Assembly: GCF_013410745.1 (NCBI RefSeq)
Contig: NZ_JACCFY010000001.1
Coordinates: 2,480,001 to 2,544,000, forward strand
DNA: 64,000 nt
DNA from: Nesterenkonia xinjiangensis
Lineage (GTDB): Bacteria; Actinomycetota; Actinomycetes; Actinomycetales; Micrococcaceae
Reading direction: 5' to 3'
The notes below the pieces were generated by a model. That model was not told where the DNA came from. It made no database searches and saw only the letters and a list, made by a program, of their open reading frames with translations. Made by a program: the position numbers and the translations under genes. Below, piece by piece: positions 34,106 through 43,190 of the stretch (positions within the stretch are counted from its first letter, which is position 1; the number at the start of each line of letters is the position of its first letter).

Positions 34106-36517
34106 ATGCCACCGTCCACCACGTCCATCGACGATCCGCACCACCGCCGAACACTCACGACGCCCGCTGTCCGCGGGACCACCGTCGCGGGTGCCCTGGC
34201 CCTGGTGGTGACGCTGCTGGCGCCGTCGTCGGCCTGGGCCGACACTCCCGCAGACGACCCTGCCGAGTCAGGGGGACAGACCGCCGAGGAGCTCGAGTGG
34301 CAGGAGATCACCTTCGGGCAGTCCACCGACCTGGACTTCTCCTCCAACGTGATGCCGGAGAAGGTCGGGGTCAACCACGCCGACCCGGACGAGCCGGGCA
34401 CCATCGACGGCGAAGTCTTCATGGAGAGCCGGGGCGGCAAGCTCGCCCCCGGCCATGACGGACTGACCTTTTACCACGTCACCCTCGACCCGAACGAGCA
34501 CAACTTCGTGCTCGAGGCCGAGGTCACGGTCCATCAGCTCGGCCCCGAGACCGGCGCGAGCCCCAACGGGCAGGAGGGTGCAGGCCTGATGGTCCGCGAC
34601 CTCAACGGCGGCCCTCGTCAGGACCCCATGCTGGAGGGTTTCGAAGAGGTTCCGGCCGCCTCGAACTACGCCTCCTCCACAGTGCTGCGCCAGGGACCGG
34701 TCGGCATGACCCGCACCGGGGTGACCGAGCCGTGGGGGACTGTCGGATCCGAACGTCGCGCCACGAACCTCGGCGGGCACGGCCTGACGATCGACGAGCC
34801 GGTGACCATGCGGCTGGAGCGCACCGACGACTCGTTCGTGATGTCCACGACCTCCACGCATCTGGACGAGCCGGAGACCCACACCCACGAGCTCGACGGG
34901 GCGGACTGGGTCCAGGACATCGAGCCCGACCTGATGACCGTGGGGTTCTTCGCCTCACGGAATGTGGCGGTGACCTTCTCCGGGGCCTCACTGACCCTCA
35001 GCGACGCCGACACCCAGCCCCGTCCGGAGCAGCCTGAGCCGGTCACCCCGGTCTCCTTCGACCTGCGTGCTCCTGAGCACTCCGGCTCCACCAGCTACCC
35101 CTTCGCCGCCTCGGCCGGCCATCCGGGCACCGTGGACGTCGCCGTCGACGGGGAGACGGTGATCTCCGGGGAACCCATCACCGCCGAGGATGAGCTCACC
35201 GCGCAGCTTGACCTCCCGGAGGGCACCAGCACGGTCAGCTCGACCTATCACCCTGCGGAGGGCCCCGACCTGACTCCGATCACCCGCAGCGTCGAGGTCA
35301 CCGTCCGGGAGTTCCACGACGCCCCGCTGATGGTCTCGCCCGACGGCACGCCGGACGGGGAGGGGACGGAGCAGAGCCCTCTGGACGTGCACACGGCGGT
35401 CCAGCACGTGCTGCCCGGTCAGACGGTGGAGCTGCTGGAGGGCGAATACCAGCCCGAGAGCACCATCTCGCTCAGCCCGGCCTACTCCGGCACCGTGGAG
35501 GAGCCCAAGACCCTCACCGCCGCCGAGGGCGCACAGGTCATCGTGGACGGCCGGTCCGCGCTGCAGCAGATCATCCGGCTCGACGCCGACCACTGGGTCG
35601 TCTCCGACCTGGAGCTCACCCGCTCGGCCGGCAACGGGCTGCGCTCCTCGGGATCGCACAACGTCGTCGACTCGATGATCTTCAGCCACAACGGCAACTC
35701 CGGCTTCCAGCTCTCCGGCGGCGGAGCCCCGGAGGACTGGCCCGCCGAGAACCTCATCGTGGACTCCGAGGCCCATGACAACCGGGACCCGGCTGACATC
35801 AACGCGGACGGCTTCGCGGCCAAGCTCGGGGTCGGCCCGGGCAATGTGTTCCGCGGCAACGTGGCCCACCACAACATCGACGACGGCTGGGACCTCTACA
35901 ACCGCACGAACGAGGGCCCCAACTTCCCCATCACGATGGAGGGCAACATCGCCCACCACAACGGGCAGCTCTCCGACGGGTACAACGCCGGCTCCGGCAT
36001 CGGCACCGGATTCAAGGTGGGCGGAGAGGGGCTTCCCGTGGACCATGTGCTCACCGGAAACCTGGCGTACGCGAACAACCTCGACGGCTTCTCCGACAAC
36101 TTCAACCCTGGCCGGCTGACGCTGACCAACAACACCGCGGTGGACAACGTGCGGTACAACTACATCTTCCGCACCAACCCGTACTTCGAGCCGGAGGACC
36201 AGGGGATCTTCCGCAGCAACCTCTCAGTGCACTCCGGGGGCGACGGCCGGGCGGATCAGATCGCCGGAGACGTCGATTCCAGCAACGTCCTCTTCGACGG
36301 AAGCCGTTCACAGGCCGAGGGCGGCAAACGGCTGGTCCTGCCGCGGGATCTGGTCTCCATCGTCCCGCCCGGGGAGTATGAGCGGGACGAGGACGGTTCG
36401 CTGATCTGGGGTGACTTCGCGAAGCCGACCTTCCGTTCCATCCTGGTCGACGGCGGCGACGACGGCGGCCCCATCGGCGCGGTGGAGCCCGCGCCGCATC
36501 CGGGAGGGCGGGGCTGA
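34106..36517 (+). CDS. Secreted polysaccharide lyase family 9 (pectate lyase-like), two-domain
   Basis: 803 residues. A signal peptide with likely cleavage after SSAWA (A45) is followed by a beta-rich N-terminal module (about 60-300), an Ig-like linker (about 310-410) and a right-handed beta-helix (about 415-790). The calcium-site aspartates D568 (INADGFAAK), D592, D593 and D596 (NIDDGWDLY) have exactly the 24-1-3 spacing remembered for Pel9A, and K637 (GTGFKVGG) is a candidate catalytic base, five residues later than in Pel9A. Expected to cut pectate outside the cell by beta-elimination. No other pectin gene lies nearby. A GGGGGA ribosome site precedes the ATG. Confidence 0.8.
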   Translation: MPPSTTSIDDPHHRRTLTTPAVRGTTVAGALALVVTLLAPSSAWADTPADDPAESGGQTAEELEWQEITFGQSTDLDFSSNVMPEKVGVNHADPDEPGTIDGEVFMESRGGKLAPGHDGLTFYHVTLDPNEHNFVLEAEVTVHQLGPETGASPNGQEGAGLMVRDLNGGPRQDPMLEGFEEVPAASNYASSTVLRQGPVGMTRTGVTEPWGTVGSERRATNLGGHGLTIDEPVTMRLERTDDSFVMSTTSTHLDEPETHTHELDGADWVQDIEPDLMTVGFFASRNVAVTFSGASLTLSDADTQPRPEQPEPVTPVSFDLRAPEHSGSTSYPFAASAGHPGTVDVAVDGETVISGEPITAEDELTAQLDLPEGTSTVSSTYHPAEGPDLTPITRSVEVTVREFHDAPLMVSPDGTPDGEGTEQSPLDVHTAVQHVLPGQTVELLEGEYQPESTISLSPAYSGTVEEPKTLTAAEGAQVIVDGRSALQQIIRLDADHWVVSDLELTRSAGNGLRSSGSHNVVDSMIFSHNGNSGFQLSGGGAPEDWPAENLIVDSEAHDNRDPADINADGFAAKLGVGPGNVFRGNVAHHNIDDGWDLYNRTNEGPNFPITMEGNIAHHNGQLSDGYNAGSGIGTGFKVGGEGLPVDHVLTGNLAYANNLDGFSDNFNPGRLTLTNNTAVDNVRYNYIFRTNPYFEPEDQGIFRSNLSVHSGGDGRADQIAGDVDSSNVLFDGSRSQAEGGKRLVLPRDLVSIVPPGEYERDEDGSLIWGDFAKPTFRSILVDGGDDGGPIGAVEPAPHPGGRG

Positions 36518-36618
36518 CAGAGTGCTGGGGCGTGCCGGGGTGCGGGGTGATCCGCGCCGACGGTGACATGCGAGGACACAGACTTGCCGGATCGTGGGGA
36601 TCAGGGCACACTATGGGG

Positions 36619-36739
36619 CAGGTCAAGAGTGCCAGCGTCAAACCCCGGTTTGCTGGCCGGCAACCCTCCAGTTCGCGGTGGGGTGCCCCGGGTGACGACC
36701 AGGCCCTGCCGCCCATGCGGTGGGGCAAGCGCGGGCCAT
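36619..36739 (+). promoter_or_regulatory. SAM-IV-type riboswitch upstream of metY
   Basis: The 359-bp gap before metY holds a structured leader beginning GGTCAAGAGTGCCAGCG and including CCCCGG, TGGCCGGCAACCCTCCAG, GGTGGGGTGCCCCGGGTGA and CGACCAGGCC. This order is that of the actinobacterial SAM-IV riboswitch (S-box-like core without the usual P4). CCAGC/GCTGG form P2 and GGTC/GACC close P1. It should lower metY, and perhaps metX, expression when S-adenosylmethionine is plentiful. The boundaries are approximate. Confidence 0.85.
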
Positions 36740-36876
36740 CACACATCACAGTGCGGCCCACCACCATGTCCTTCGCGACAGGGCCGCCACGCGGTGCAGT
36801 CTCTCGGGTCTTCGTGCCCGGAGTCTCTCCGATGCCGGTCCTGGCCACGCGACCGCATTGAACGGAGACACGTCCC

Positions 36877-38265
36877 ATGACGACCACAGAGACCCCCAAG
36901 GCCCCTCGATTCGAGACTCAGCAGATCCACGCCGGTGCATTCCCGGACCCGGTGACCGGCGCCCGGGCGCTGCCGATCCAGCAGACCACCTCCTTCGTCT
37001 TCCCGAGCACCGAGGCCGCGGCCAAGCGGTTCGGCCTCGAGGAGCTCGGGCCGATCTACTCGCGGCTGACCAACCCCACCCTCGAGGCGGTGGAGAACAA
37101 GATCGCCGCACTCGAGGGTGGTGTCGGTGCGCTGCTGGTCTCCTCCGGCCAGGCGGCCGCCACCCTGGCGCTGCTGAACATCGTCGAGACAGGCGGGCAC
37201 ATCGTCGCCTCGCCCTCCCTGTACGGCGGCACCCAGAACCTGTTCAAGCACACCCTGCCCAAGCTCGGGGTGGAGGTCACCTTCGTGGAGGACCCGGATG
37301 ACACCGAGTCCTGGAGGGCCGCGATCCGGGAGAACACCGGGGCCTTCTTCGGTGAGGTCGTGGCGAACCCGCGCGGAGACGTCCTCGACCTCGAGGCCGT
37401 CGCGGCGGTGGCCCACGAGCATGGTGCCCCGCTGGTCGTGGACAACACGCTGACCAGCCCCTATCTCATCCGCCCGATCGAGCACGGAGCCGACGTCGTC
37501 ATCCACTCGGCCACCAAGTTCCTCGGCGGGCACGGCACCGCGATCGCCGGGGTGATCGTCGACTCCGGCGGCTTCGACTACACCCGGTACCCGGACAGGT
37601 TCCCCGGCTTCAACACCCCGGACGAGAGCTACCACGGCCTCGTCTACGGCCGGGACCTCGGTGCCGACGGCGTCTTTGGGGTCAACCTGTCCTACATCCT
37701 CAAGGCACGGGTGCAGCTGCTCCGTGACCTCGGCCCCTCCCTCTCGCCGCACAACGCCTTCGAGATCAACCTGGGCCTGGAGACCCTGAGCCTGCGCGTG
37801 GAGCGTCACGTGCAGAACGCTCAGCGGGTGGCTGAGTACCTGGAGGCGCACCCGGCGGTCAAGCGGGTCAGCTACCCGGGCCTGGCCTCGAGCCCTTGGT
37901 TCGAACAGGCGCAGCGGTACCTGCCCAAGGGAGTGGGCTCCGTGCTGGCCTTCGAAGTCGACGGGGGCGCCCCGGCCGGCCAGGCCGTGGCCGACGCCCT
38001 GGAGCTGCATTCTCTGGTGGCCAACGTCGGGGATGTCCGTTCCCTGGTGATCCACCCTGCCTCGACGACCCACCGCCAGCTGACCGAGGACGAGCAGCGT
38101 GCGGCCGGCGTCGTGCCTGGTCTGGTGCGTCTCTCGGTGGGGCTGGAGCACATCGAGGACATCCTCGCCGACCTCGAGCAGGCCCTGGCCAAGGCCGTCC
38201 CGGCCGGTGCCGACGGTCCGCAGAGTGAGAAAACGCCGGCCTCCGAGCCTGCTCCGGTGGGCTGA
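36877..38265 (+). CDS. metY: O-acetylhomoserine (thiol)-lyase
   Basis: 462-residue PLP enzyme making homocysteine from O-acetylhomoserine and sulfide. [25 protein letters not shown]-stacking VSSGQAA, D189 in VVDNT, and Schiff-base K214 in [11 protein letters not shown]. Length, beyond 430 residues, fits the MetY/Met17 type rather than cystathionine gamma-synthase. Start follows GGAGAC. Controlled by the SAM-IV riboswitch upstream; metX, which supplies its substrate, is 89 bp downstream. Confidence 0.93.
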   Translation: MTTTETPKAPRFETQQIHAGAFPDPVTGARALPIQQTTSFVFPSTEAAAKRFGLEELGPIYSRLTNPTLEAVENKIAALEGGVGALLVSSGQAAATLALLNIVETGGHIVASPSLYGGTQNLFKHTLPKLGVEVTFVEDPDDTESWRAAIRENTGAFFGEVVANPRGDVLDLEAVAAVAHEHGAPLVVDNTLTSPYLIRPIEHGADVVIHSATKFLGGHGTAIAGVIVDSGGFDYTRYPDRFPGFNTPDESYHGLVYGRDLGADGVFGVNLSYILKARVQLLRDLGPSLSPHNAFEINLGLETLSLRVERHVQNAQRVAEYLEAHPAVKRVSYPGLASSPWFEQAQRYLPKGVGSVLAFEVDGGAPAGQAVADALELHSLVANVGDVRSLVIHPASTTHRQLTEDEQRAAGVVPGLVRLSVGLEHIEDILADLEQALAKAVPAGADGPQSEKTPASEPAPVG

Positions 38266-38354
38266 GGCTAACCTGAGAGACCACTGCGTCTCATCCACAC
38301 CCGCCTGACCGTCATCGCCCAGCCGACCCGGACCGACACAGGAGTTCCCGCCCC

Positions 38355-39470
38355 ATGACCGCCCAGGTGCTCACCGCGACACCGCGTCCCGCCGGTGCGC
38401 TCGCCATCGTCGACGTCGGCGAGCACACCTTCGAGACCGGAGGCACCCTGCCGCAGGTGCAGCTGGCCTACGAGACCTGGGGGACGCTCAACGAGGCACG
38501 GGACAACGCGATCCTGGTCGCGCACGCCCTCACCGGTGACACCCACGTCGCCGCCACCGACGCCGACCCGGCGCCGGGCTGGTGGGAGGGTCTGCTGGGG
38601 CCGGGGCGACCCATCGACACCACACAGTGGTTCGTGGTCGCCCCGGCGATGGTCGGCGGATGCTACGGGTCCACCGGGCCGGCCTCGCCGGATCTGGAGG
38701 GCCGCCCCTGGGGCTCGCGCTTCCCCTTCACCACCATCCGGGACTCCGTCGAGCTGGAGGCCCGGCTGGCCGATCACCTCGGGATCGCACAGTTCCGCAC
38801 GGTCATCGGTGGATCCATGGGCGGGGCACGCGCTCTGGAGTGGGCGGCCACCTTCCCGGACCGGGTGCGAGGTGTGGCGGTCTACGCCTGCGGCGCCGCG
38901 TCCACCGCCGAGCAGATAGCCTTCGGCCAAGCGCAGATCAAGGCCATCGAGAACGACCCGCACTTCGCCGGCGGAGACTACTACGGCGGTCCGGCTCCTG
39001 AGGAAGGGCTCGGGCTGGCGCGGCGCATCGCCCACATCACCTACCGCACCGAGTATGAGCTCGGGGTCCGGTTTCAGAGGGAGCCGCAGGGCCAGGAGGA
39101 TCCCTTCGCCTGGGCCGCCCGTCGGCGAGGCCGCTATCAGGTGGAGTCCTACCTGGACCACCAGGCCCGCAAGCTCGTGGGCCGCTTCGATCCCAACGCC
39201 TACATCGTCCTCACCGAGGCGCTGATGAGCCACGACGTCGGCCGCGGTCGCGGCGGCGTCGCCGCGGCGCTCTCCCAGGTCACCGCCACGCCGTTCATCG
39301 CCGCCGTGGAGTCGGACCGGCTGTACCTGCCTGAGCAGTCCCGTGAGCTGGCGCAGCTGCTGCCCGGAGAGCCCGAGGTGCACATGATCGCCTCACCGAT
39401 CGGTCACGACGGATTCCTCACCAGCCCGGAGCAGCTGGCCGCAGAGATGCGGGAGACGCTGGGTCTATGA
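38355..39470 (+). CDS. metX: Homoserine O-acetyltransferase
   Basis: 371-residue alpha/beta-hydrolase-fold enzyme acetylating homoserine with acetyl-CoA. Entry motif AHALTGDTH, GPGRPIDTTQWFVV, nucleophile S154 in GGSMGGARALEW, and catalytic His in SPIGHDGFL. It ends in ETLGL at normal length. It completes the direct-sulfhydrylation route with metY and is probably co-transcribed, so also under riboswitch control. Confidence 0.93.
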   Translation: MTAQVLTATPRPAGALAIVDVGEHTFETGGTLPQVQLAYETWGTLNEARDNAILVAHALTGDTHVAATDADPAPGWWEGLLGPGRPIDTTQWFVVAPAMVGGCYGSTGPASPDLEGRPWGSRFPFTTIRDSVELEARLADHLGIAQFRTVIGGSMGGARALEWAATFPDRVRGVAVYACGAASTAEQIAFGQAQIKAIENDPHFAGGDYYGGPAPEEGLGLARRIAHITYRTEYELGVRFQREPQGQEDPFAWAARRRGRYQVESYLDHQARKLVGRFDPNAYIVLTEALMSHDVGRGRGGVAAALSQVTATPFIAAVESDRLYLPEQSRELAQLLPGEPEVHMIASPIGHDGFLTSPEQLAAEMRETLGL

Positions 39471-39495
39471 TCCTTCGCGCCTGAACCGAGGCGTG

Positions 39496-40389
39496 TCACT
39501 TCTCGGCGCCCGAGGTCCCCGGCGGCATCGACCCGCCGAACAGCGGCTCGAAGGTGGGGCGCTTGGCGGTCACCCCGTCGCCGGAGGAGCGACCGCGCAG
39601 CCGCCGCACGACCCACGGGAACAGGTGGTGACGGGCCCAGACGACGTCGTCGCCCCGGGCCTCCCGCCAGCTGCGCTCGGGCACCGGGCGCGGAGCCAGC
39701 GGCTCCAGGTCATGGGCGACGTTGAGGGTGTCCAGCACCATCGTGGCGATCGTGTGATGCCCCAGCGGGGAGAAGTGCAGCCGGTCTTCGTCCCACATGG
39801 CCGGATGCGCCAGCTCGCGCAGCGCCCACATGTCGGCCACCAGGGCATCATGCCGGGCGGCGACGGTGCGCACGTTCTCGTTGTAGATGGCGACCTTGCC
39901 ACGGATGGAGCCCACCACCGGGGTCTCGCGCACGTCGGGGCCGTTGAACAGCACCACGGTGGCGCCGGTGGTGGAGAGGATCTGGACCATGGTGTCCAGG
40001 GTCCGGGCGGTCTCGTCCGGGTCGCCCCCTGGCCGGATGACGTCGTTGCCGCCGGCACAGAGTGTGATGAGGTCGGGCTTCAGCTCCAGGGCCGGGGCGA
40101 TCTGAGAGTCGCGGATCTGTGCGATCAGCTTTCCACGCACCGCCAAGTTGGCGTAGGCGAAGTGCGTGCCGCCTGCTGAGGCGACCGCACCGGCGGCCAG
40201 CTCCTCGGCCACTCGATCGGCCCAGCCGCGGTGGTAGCCGGGGCGGGATTCGTCGGGGTCACCGATGCCCTCGGTGAAGGAATCGCCCAGGGCGACGTAA
40301 CGGGTCCAGGGGTGAGTGGGGCTGCCCGGCATCTCGCCGTGCGCCTCAGGGGGCTCGAGCTGCTCGTCTGATGGGTCCACGTGCCTCAT
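39496..40389 (-). CDS. SGNH/GDSL-family hydrolase
   Basis: 297 residues. Block I YVALGDSFTEGIGD (catalytic Ser in GDS), block III LCAGGNDVIRPGGD (GND), and block V DRLHFSPLGHHTIATMVLD (DxxH). No signal peptide, so cytoplasmic. Substrate of this esterase/lipase family is unknown. The start is uncertain because no clear ribosome site is seen before 40389; GTG at 40380 is an alternative. Diverges from the esterase gene at 40569. Confidence 0.8.
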   Translation of the reverse strand: MRHVDPSDEQLEPPEAHGEMPGSPTHPWTRYVALGDSFTEGIGDPDESRPGYHRGWADRVAEELAAGAVASAGGTHFAYANLAVRGKLIAQIRDSQIAPALELKPDLITLCAGGNDVIRPGGDPDETARTLDTMVQILSTTGATVVLFNGPDVRETPVVGSIRGKVAIYNENVRTVAARHDALVADMWALRELAHPAMWDEDRLHFSPLGHHTIATMVLDTLNVAHDLEPLAPRPVPERSWREARGDDVVWARHHLFPWVVRRLRGRSSGDGVTAKRPTFEPLFGGSMPPGTSGAEK

Positions 40390-40568
40390 TGTCGCTGAAC
40401 TCGTCGGTCACTTCCATCATCCGTGAGACGGACGCCCACAGCTGGTCCCGCGGCACAGTCTCCTTGGCCGTGCCGGCACGCGAGTCCGGTGGAGATGAGA
40501 GGATGGTGCGGCCGTCCGGGCGCCCGCGCGCCCCGCCGTCCCCGTCTGAACCTGAGGAGACCACCCCG

Positions 40569-41255
40569 ATGAACCCCGCCCAGCCCGAGCCCGTCGTCGT
40601 CTGGTCCCGCGAGGCGGAGGACCGTGAGGGTACCCCGCTGGTGGTGCTGCTGCACGGCTACGGCTCTCATGAGCATGATCTCTTCGGCCTGGTGCCGAGC
40701 CTGCCTGAGGAGTTCACCTACGCCTCGCTGCGTGCGCCGGTGCCCATGGGCCACGGCGGCTACACCTGGTTCGACCTCGACCCCGAGCGACTGGCCTACT
40801 CCTCGGCCGCGGCGCGCGACGCCGTCGAGGACCTCTGGGAGTGGATCGCCTCGGTGAAGGACCAGCACACTTCGGTGACGCTTCTGGGCTTCTCCATGGG
40901 CATGGCCATGGCGACCTCCCTGCTGCGCGCTCGTCCGCAGGAGTTCGCCGCCGTCGTCGGTCTCTCCGGCTTCGCGGTGGACCCCGGGCAGGCCGAGGAC
41001 ATGCAGGACTGGTTCGACGACGACGCGCTCGCGGCCCAGAAGGTGCCGTTCTTCTGGGGGCGGGACCAGGAGGACCCGGTCATCCCTGAGGCGCACATCG
41101 ATTACACGCATCGCTGGGCGAACGCCAGGGTGGAGCTGACCAAGGTCCTCTACGCCGGGGCGGGCCACGGGGTCGTGCCGCAGGAGATCACGCATGTCGG
41201 CGAGTTCCTCACCTACATGGTGCTCAGGCCCATCCGGTCAGCTGGGCAGCGATGA
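40569..41255 (+). CDS. Alpha/beta-hydrolase (carboxylesterase/phospholipase type)
   Basis: 228 residues. Oxyanion-hole LLHGYGSHEHDLFG, nucleophile elbow LGFSMGMAM, and catalytic His in YAGAGHGVVPQEI; the Asp is likely in DQEDPVIPEAH. It belongs to the small carboxylesterase family related to YpfH and phospholipase/carboxylesterase proteins. The ATG at 40569 is favoured because TGAGGAGA precedes it. Its last 32 bases overlap the 3' end of the convergent YfcC-type gene. Confidence 0.8.
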   Translation: MNPAQPEPVVVWSREAEDREGTPLVVLLHGYGSHEHDLFGLVPSLPEEFTYASLRAPVPMGHGGYTWFDLDPERLAYSSAAARDAVEDLWEWIASVKDQHTSVTLLGFSMGMAMATSLLRARPQEFAAVVGLSGFAVDPGQAEDMQDWFDDDALAAQKVPFFWGRDQEDPVIPEAHIDYTHRWANARVELTKVLYAGAGHGVVPQEITHVGEFLTYMVLRPIRSAGQR

Positions 41256-42744
41256 GGAACCCGATGCCCACCAGTGCCCAGGCGGCGAACAGCGGCAGGT
41301 AGAACCGCAGCCACCGCTCCCACCTGACCCCGCCGATGGCCAGGGCCGCCATGAAGTAGCCGGAGGTGGGATAGAGGATGTTGGTGGGTCCGTCTCCGAG
41401 CTGGAAGGCCAGCACCGCGGTCTGTCGGGTGACGTCGAGCAGGTCGGCCAGCGGGGCCATGATCGGCATGGTCACCACGGCCTGACCGGAGCCGGAGGGG
41501 ATCACGAAGTTGAACAGGCTCTGCACCGCGAACATCCCGACGGCGGCCAGTGCGGCCGGCAGTCCGCTGACCGCCTGGGCCAGGGCGTGGACGATGGTGT
41601 CGAGCACCAGCCCATCTTCCAGCAGCACCGCCACCGAGCGGGCGACACCGACGATGATGGCGCCCTCGAGCACGCTGCGCATGCCCTCGGAGAAGGCGCT
41701 GGAGATGGTCGAGGGCCCCAGCCCGCTGACCATGCCGATGATGACCATCAGCAGCAGGAACATCCCCGCCATCTCGATCATGAACCAGCCCTGGCTGGAG
41801 ACGCCCCAGACGGTGACGCCCAGCACCGGCAGGCTCAGCACCAGAGCGAGTCGCTGGCGCCCGGACATCCGGCGGGCGGTCCGGGTGGCGCCGGCGCTGT
41901 AGAGCCGGCGCTTCTGATGCTCCTCGGGATCGTCGTGGATGAGTCCGGACGCTGGATCGGCCGCCACTCGACGGGCGTAGCGCACGGTCCACAGGCTTCC
42001 CAGGACGACGAGCGTCACCAGCAGCAGAGTGCGCAGTCCGGCACCGGAGAAGGTCTCGATGCCGGCGATCTGTTGGCCCAGTCCGGTGTTGATCGGGTTG
42101 AGGACCCCTGCGGTGAAGCCGGCGGTGGTGCCGATCAGCGCGATGGCGACCGCGGTGACCGAGTCATACCCGAGGGCGAGGACCACCGGGATCAGCACGG
42201 GGATGTAGACCAGCGCCAGTTCCTGGGTGCCGATGAGCGTGGCGATGGTGGCGAAGACGGTGATGAGGACGGGGATCAGCAGCAGCCGTCGGTGGGCGAA
42301 GGCCCGCAGGAGCCGGTCCAGGGCGTTCTCGATGATTCCGGTGCGGCGGACCACCATGAACGCCCCACCGATGACGAAGGTGAAGAAGACGACCTCTCCG
42401 GCGTCGACCAGGCCGCGCGGGATCGCGGTGAGGAAGTCCAGGAGGCCGGTGGGGGAGGCGGCCACTGCGCTGTAGCTGCCCGGGTCGATGACCTCGCGTC
42501 CGTCCGGGCCTTCGACCCGCGCGTACTGGTGGGCCGGGATCAGGTGGGTGGCCACGGCCGCCAGGGCCGAGAGGCAGAACAGCACCACGTAGATGTGCGG
42601 CATCCGGAAGCCGCGGCGACGGGGCCCCTCGGGCGGAGCGCTGGTCTCCGGGACGCCGTCCTGGAGGTCTCCGGGGACGTCGGTGCCCGGGGCAGGGCCA
42701 GGTGTGTCCCTGGTTCCTGCTGAGCTGGAATCCGTGGCTGACAT
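41224..42744 (-). CDS. YfcC/ArcD-like membrane transporter
   Basis: 506-residue protein with about twelve helices. MPHIYVVLFCLSALAAVATHLIPAHQY start of the membrane domain, GTTAGFTAGVLNPINTGLGQQIAG, and FVIPSGSGQAVVTMPIMAPLADLLDVTRQ are typical of the YfcC family (C4-dicarboxylate/basic amino acid uptake group). The first 45 residues are a disordered Pro/Gly/Ser tail. The substrate cannot be read from sequence. Its 3' end overlaps the esterase gene by 32 bases. Confidence 0.8.
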   Translation of the reverse strand: MSATDSSSAGTRDTPGPAPGTDVPGDLQDGVPETSAPPEGPRRRGFRMPHIYVVLFCLSALAAVATHLIPAHQYARVEGPDGREVIDPGSYSAVAASPTGLLDFLTAIPRGLVDAGEVVFFTFVIGGAFMVVRRTGIIENALDRLLRAFAHRRLLLIPVLITVFATIATLIGTQELALVYIPVLIPVVLALGYDSVTAVAIALIGTTAGFTAGVLNPINTGLGQQIAGIETFSGAGLRTLLLVTLVVLGSLWTVRYARRVAADPASGLIHDDPEEHQKRRLYSAGATRTARRMSGRQRLALVLSLPVLGVTVWGVSSQGWFMIEMAGMFLLLMVIIGMVSGLGPSTISSAFSEGMRSVLEGAIIVGVARSVAVLLEDGLVLDTIVHALAQAVSGLPAALAAVGMFAVQSLFNFVIPSGSGQAVVTMPIMAPLADLLDVTRQTAVLAFQLGDGPTNILYPTSGYFMAALAIGGVRWERWLRFYLPLFAAWALVGIGFLIAAQLTGWA

Positions 42745-42800
42745 CGGTGACCGGTCCCTCCTGCACGGTGCGTCACCGTGCCTCGGGGAGTCACATTAGG

Positions 42801-42851
42801 GAGGCGGTGTTTCGCAGGTGTCACACCGCGAAGAAGCAGCGGTTTCCGCTG
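42801..42851 (-). terminator. Two hairpins between the S4 gene and the YfcC-type gene
   Basis: CAGCGG-TTT-CCGCTG (42837-42851) and GCGGTGT...ACACCGC (42804-42829) lie in the 113-bp gap after the S4 gene stop on the minus strand. They probably end the S4 transcript. Confidence 0.4.
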
Positions 42852-42857
42852 AGGAGG

Positions 42858-43106
42858 TCACTCCGCGGTCGGTGTGAGGCGGGCGCTGGGGAGGCCCAGC
42901 TCCTCGCCGTCGAGCCGCACCACCTGGCCTCGGCGCACCTGCCGACCGCGGCGGGTCTCGACCTCATCGTCGACTGTCACCGCGCCGGCGGCGATCACCT
43001 CGCGGGCCATCACGCCGTCCTCCACGACGCTGGCCAGCTTCAGCAGCTGGCCGAGCCGGATGGACTCGTCACGGATCGGGACCTGCTCCACGTCATCAGC
43101 GCTCAT
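42858..43106 (-). CDS. S4-domain RNA-binding protein
   Basis: 82 residues, essentially one S4 domain: IRLGQLLKLASVVEDGVMAREVIAAGAVTVDDEVETRRGRQVRRGQVV pattern, with the conserved L-Q-LK-A start and the G.V.VN/D.E.E..R segment. Relatives (YaaA/YbcJ type) bind RNA or ribosome intermediates. Starts at 43106, 84 bp divergent from the DMT transporter. Confidence 0.8.
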   Translation of the reverse strand: MSADDVEQVPIRDESIRLGQLLKLASVVEDGVMAREVIAAGAVTVDDEVETRRGRQVRRGQVVRLDGEELGLPSARLTPTAE

Positions 43107-43177
43107 GGTGTCAGTCTCTCCCAGCGGACCGGGCGCTGGCGAGTCGGGGCGGTCCGCACACCGATGCCAGGTGCCGC

Positions 43178-43190
43178 TAGGGTGAGGCGC
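43178..43190 (+). promoter_or_regulatory. -10 box for leaderless DMT transporter gene
   Basis: TAGGGT (43178-43183) is seven bases before the ATG at 43191. No ribosome-binding site is visible. Confidence 0.5.

Noticed and set aside
40388-40410. A CGGTCA half-site resembling a PaaR box near the SGNH hydrolase start
   Set aside because: Only one half matches and the other arm is absent; chance occurrence is likely.
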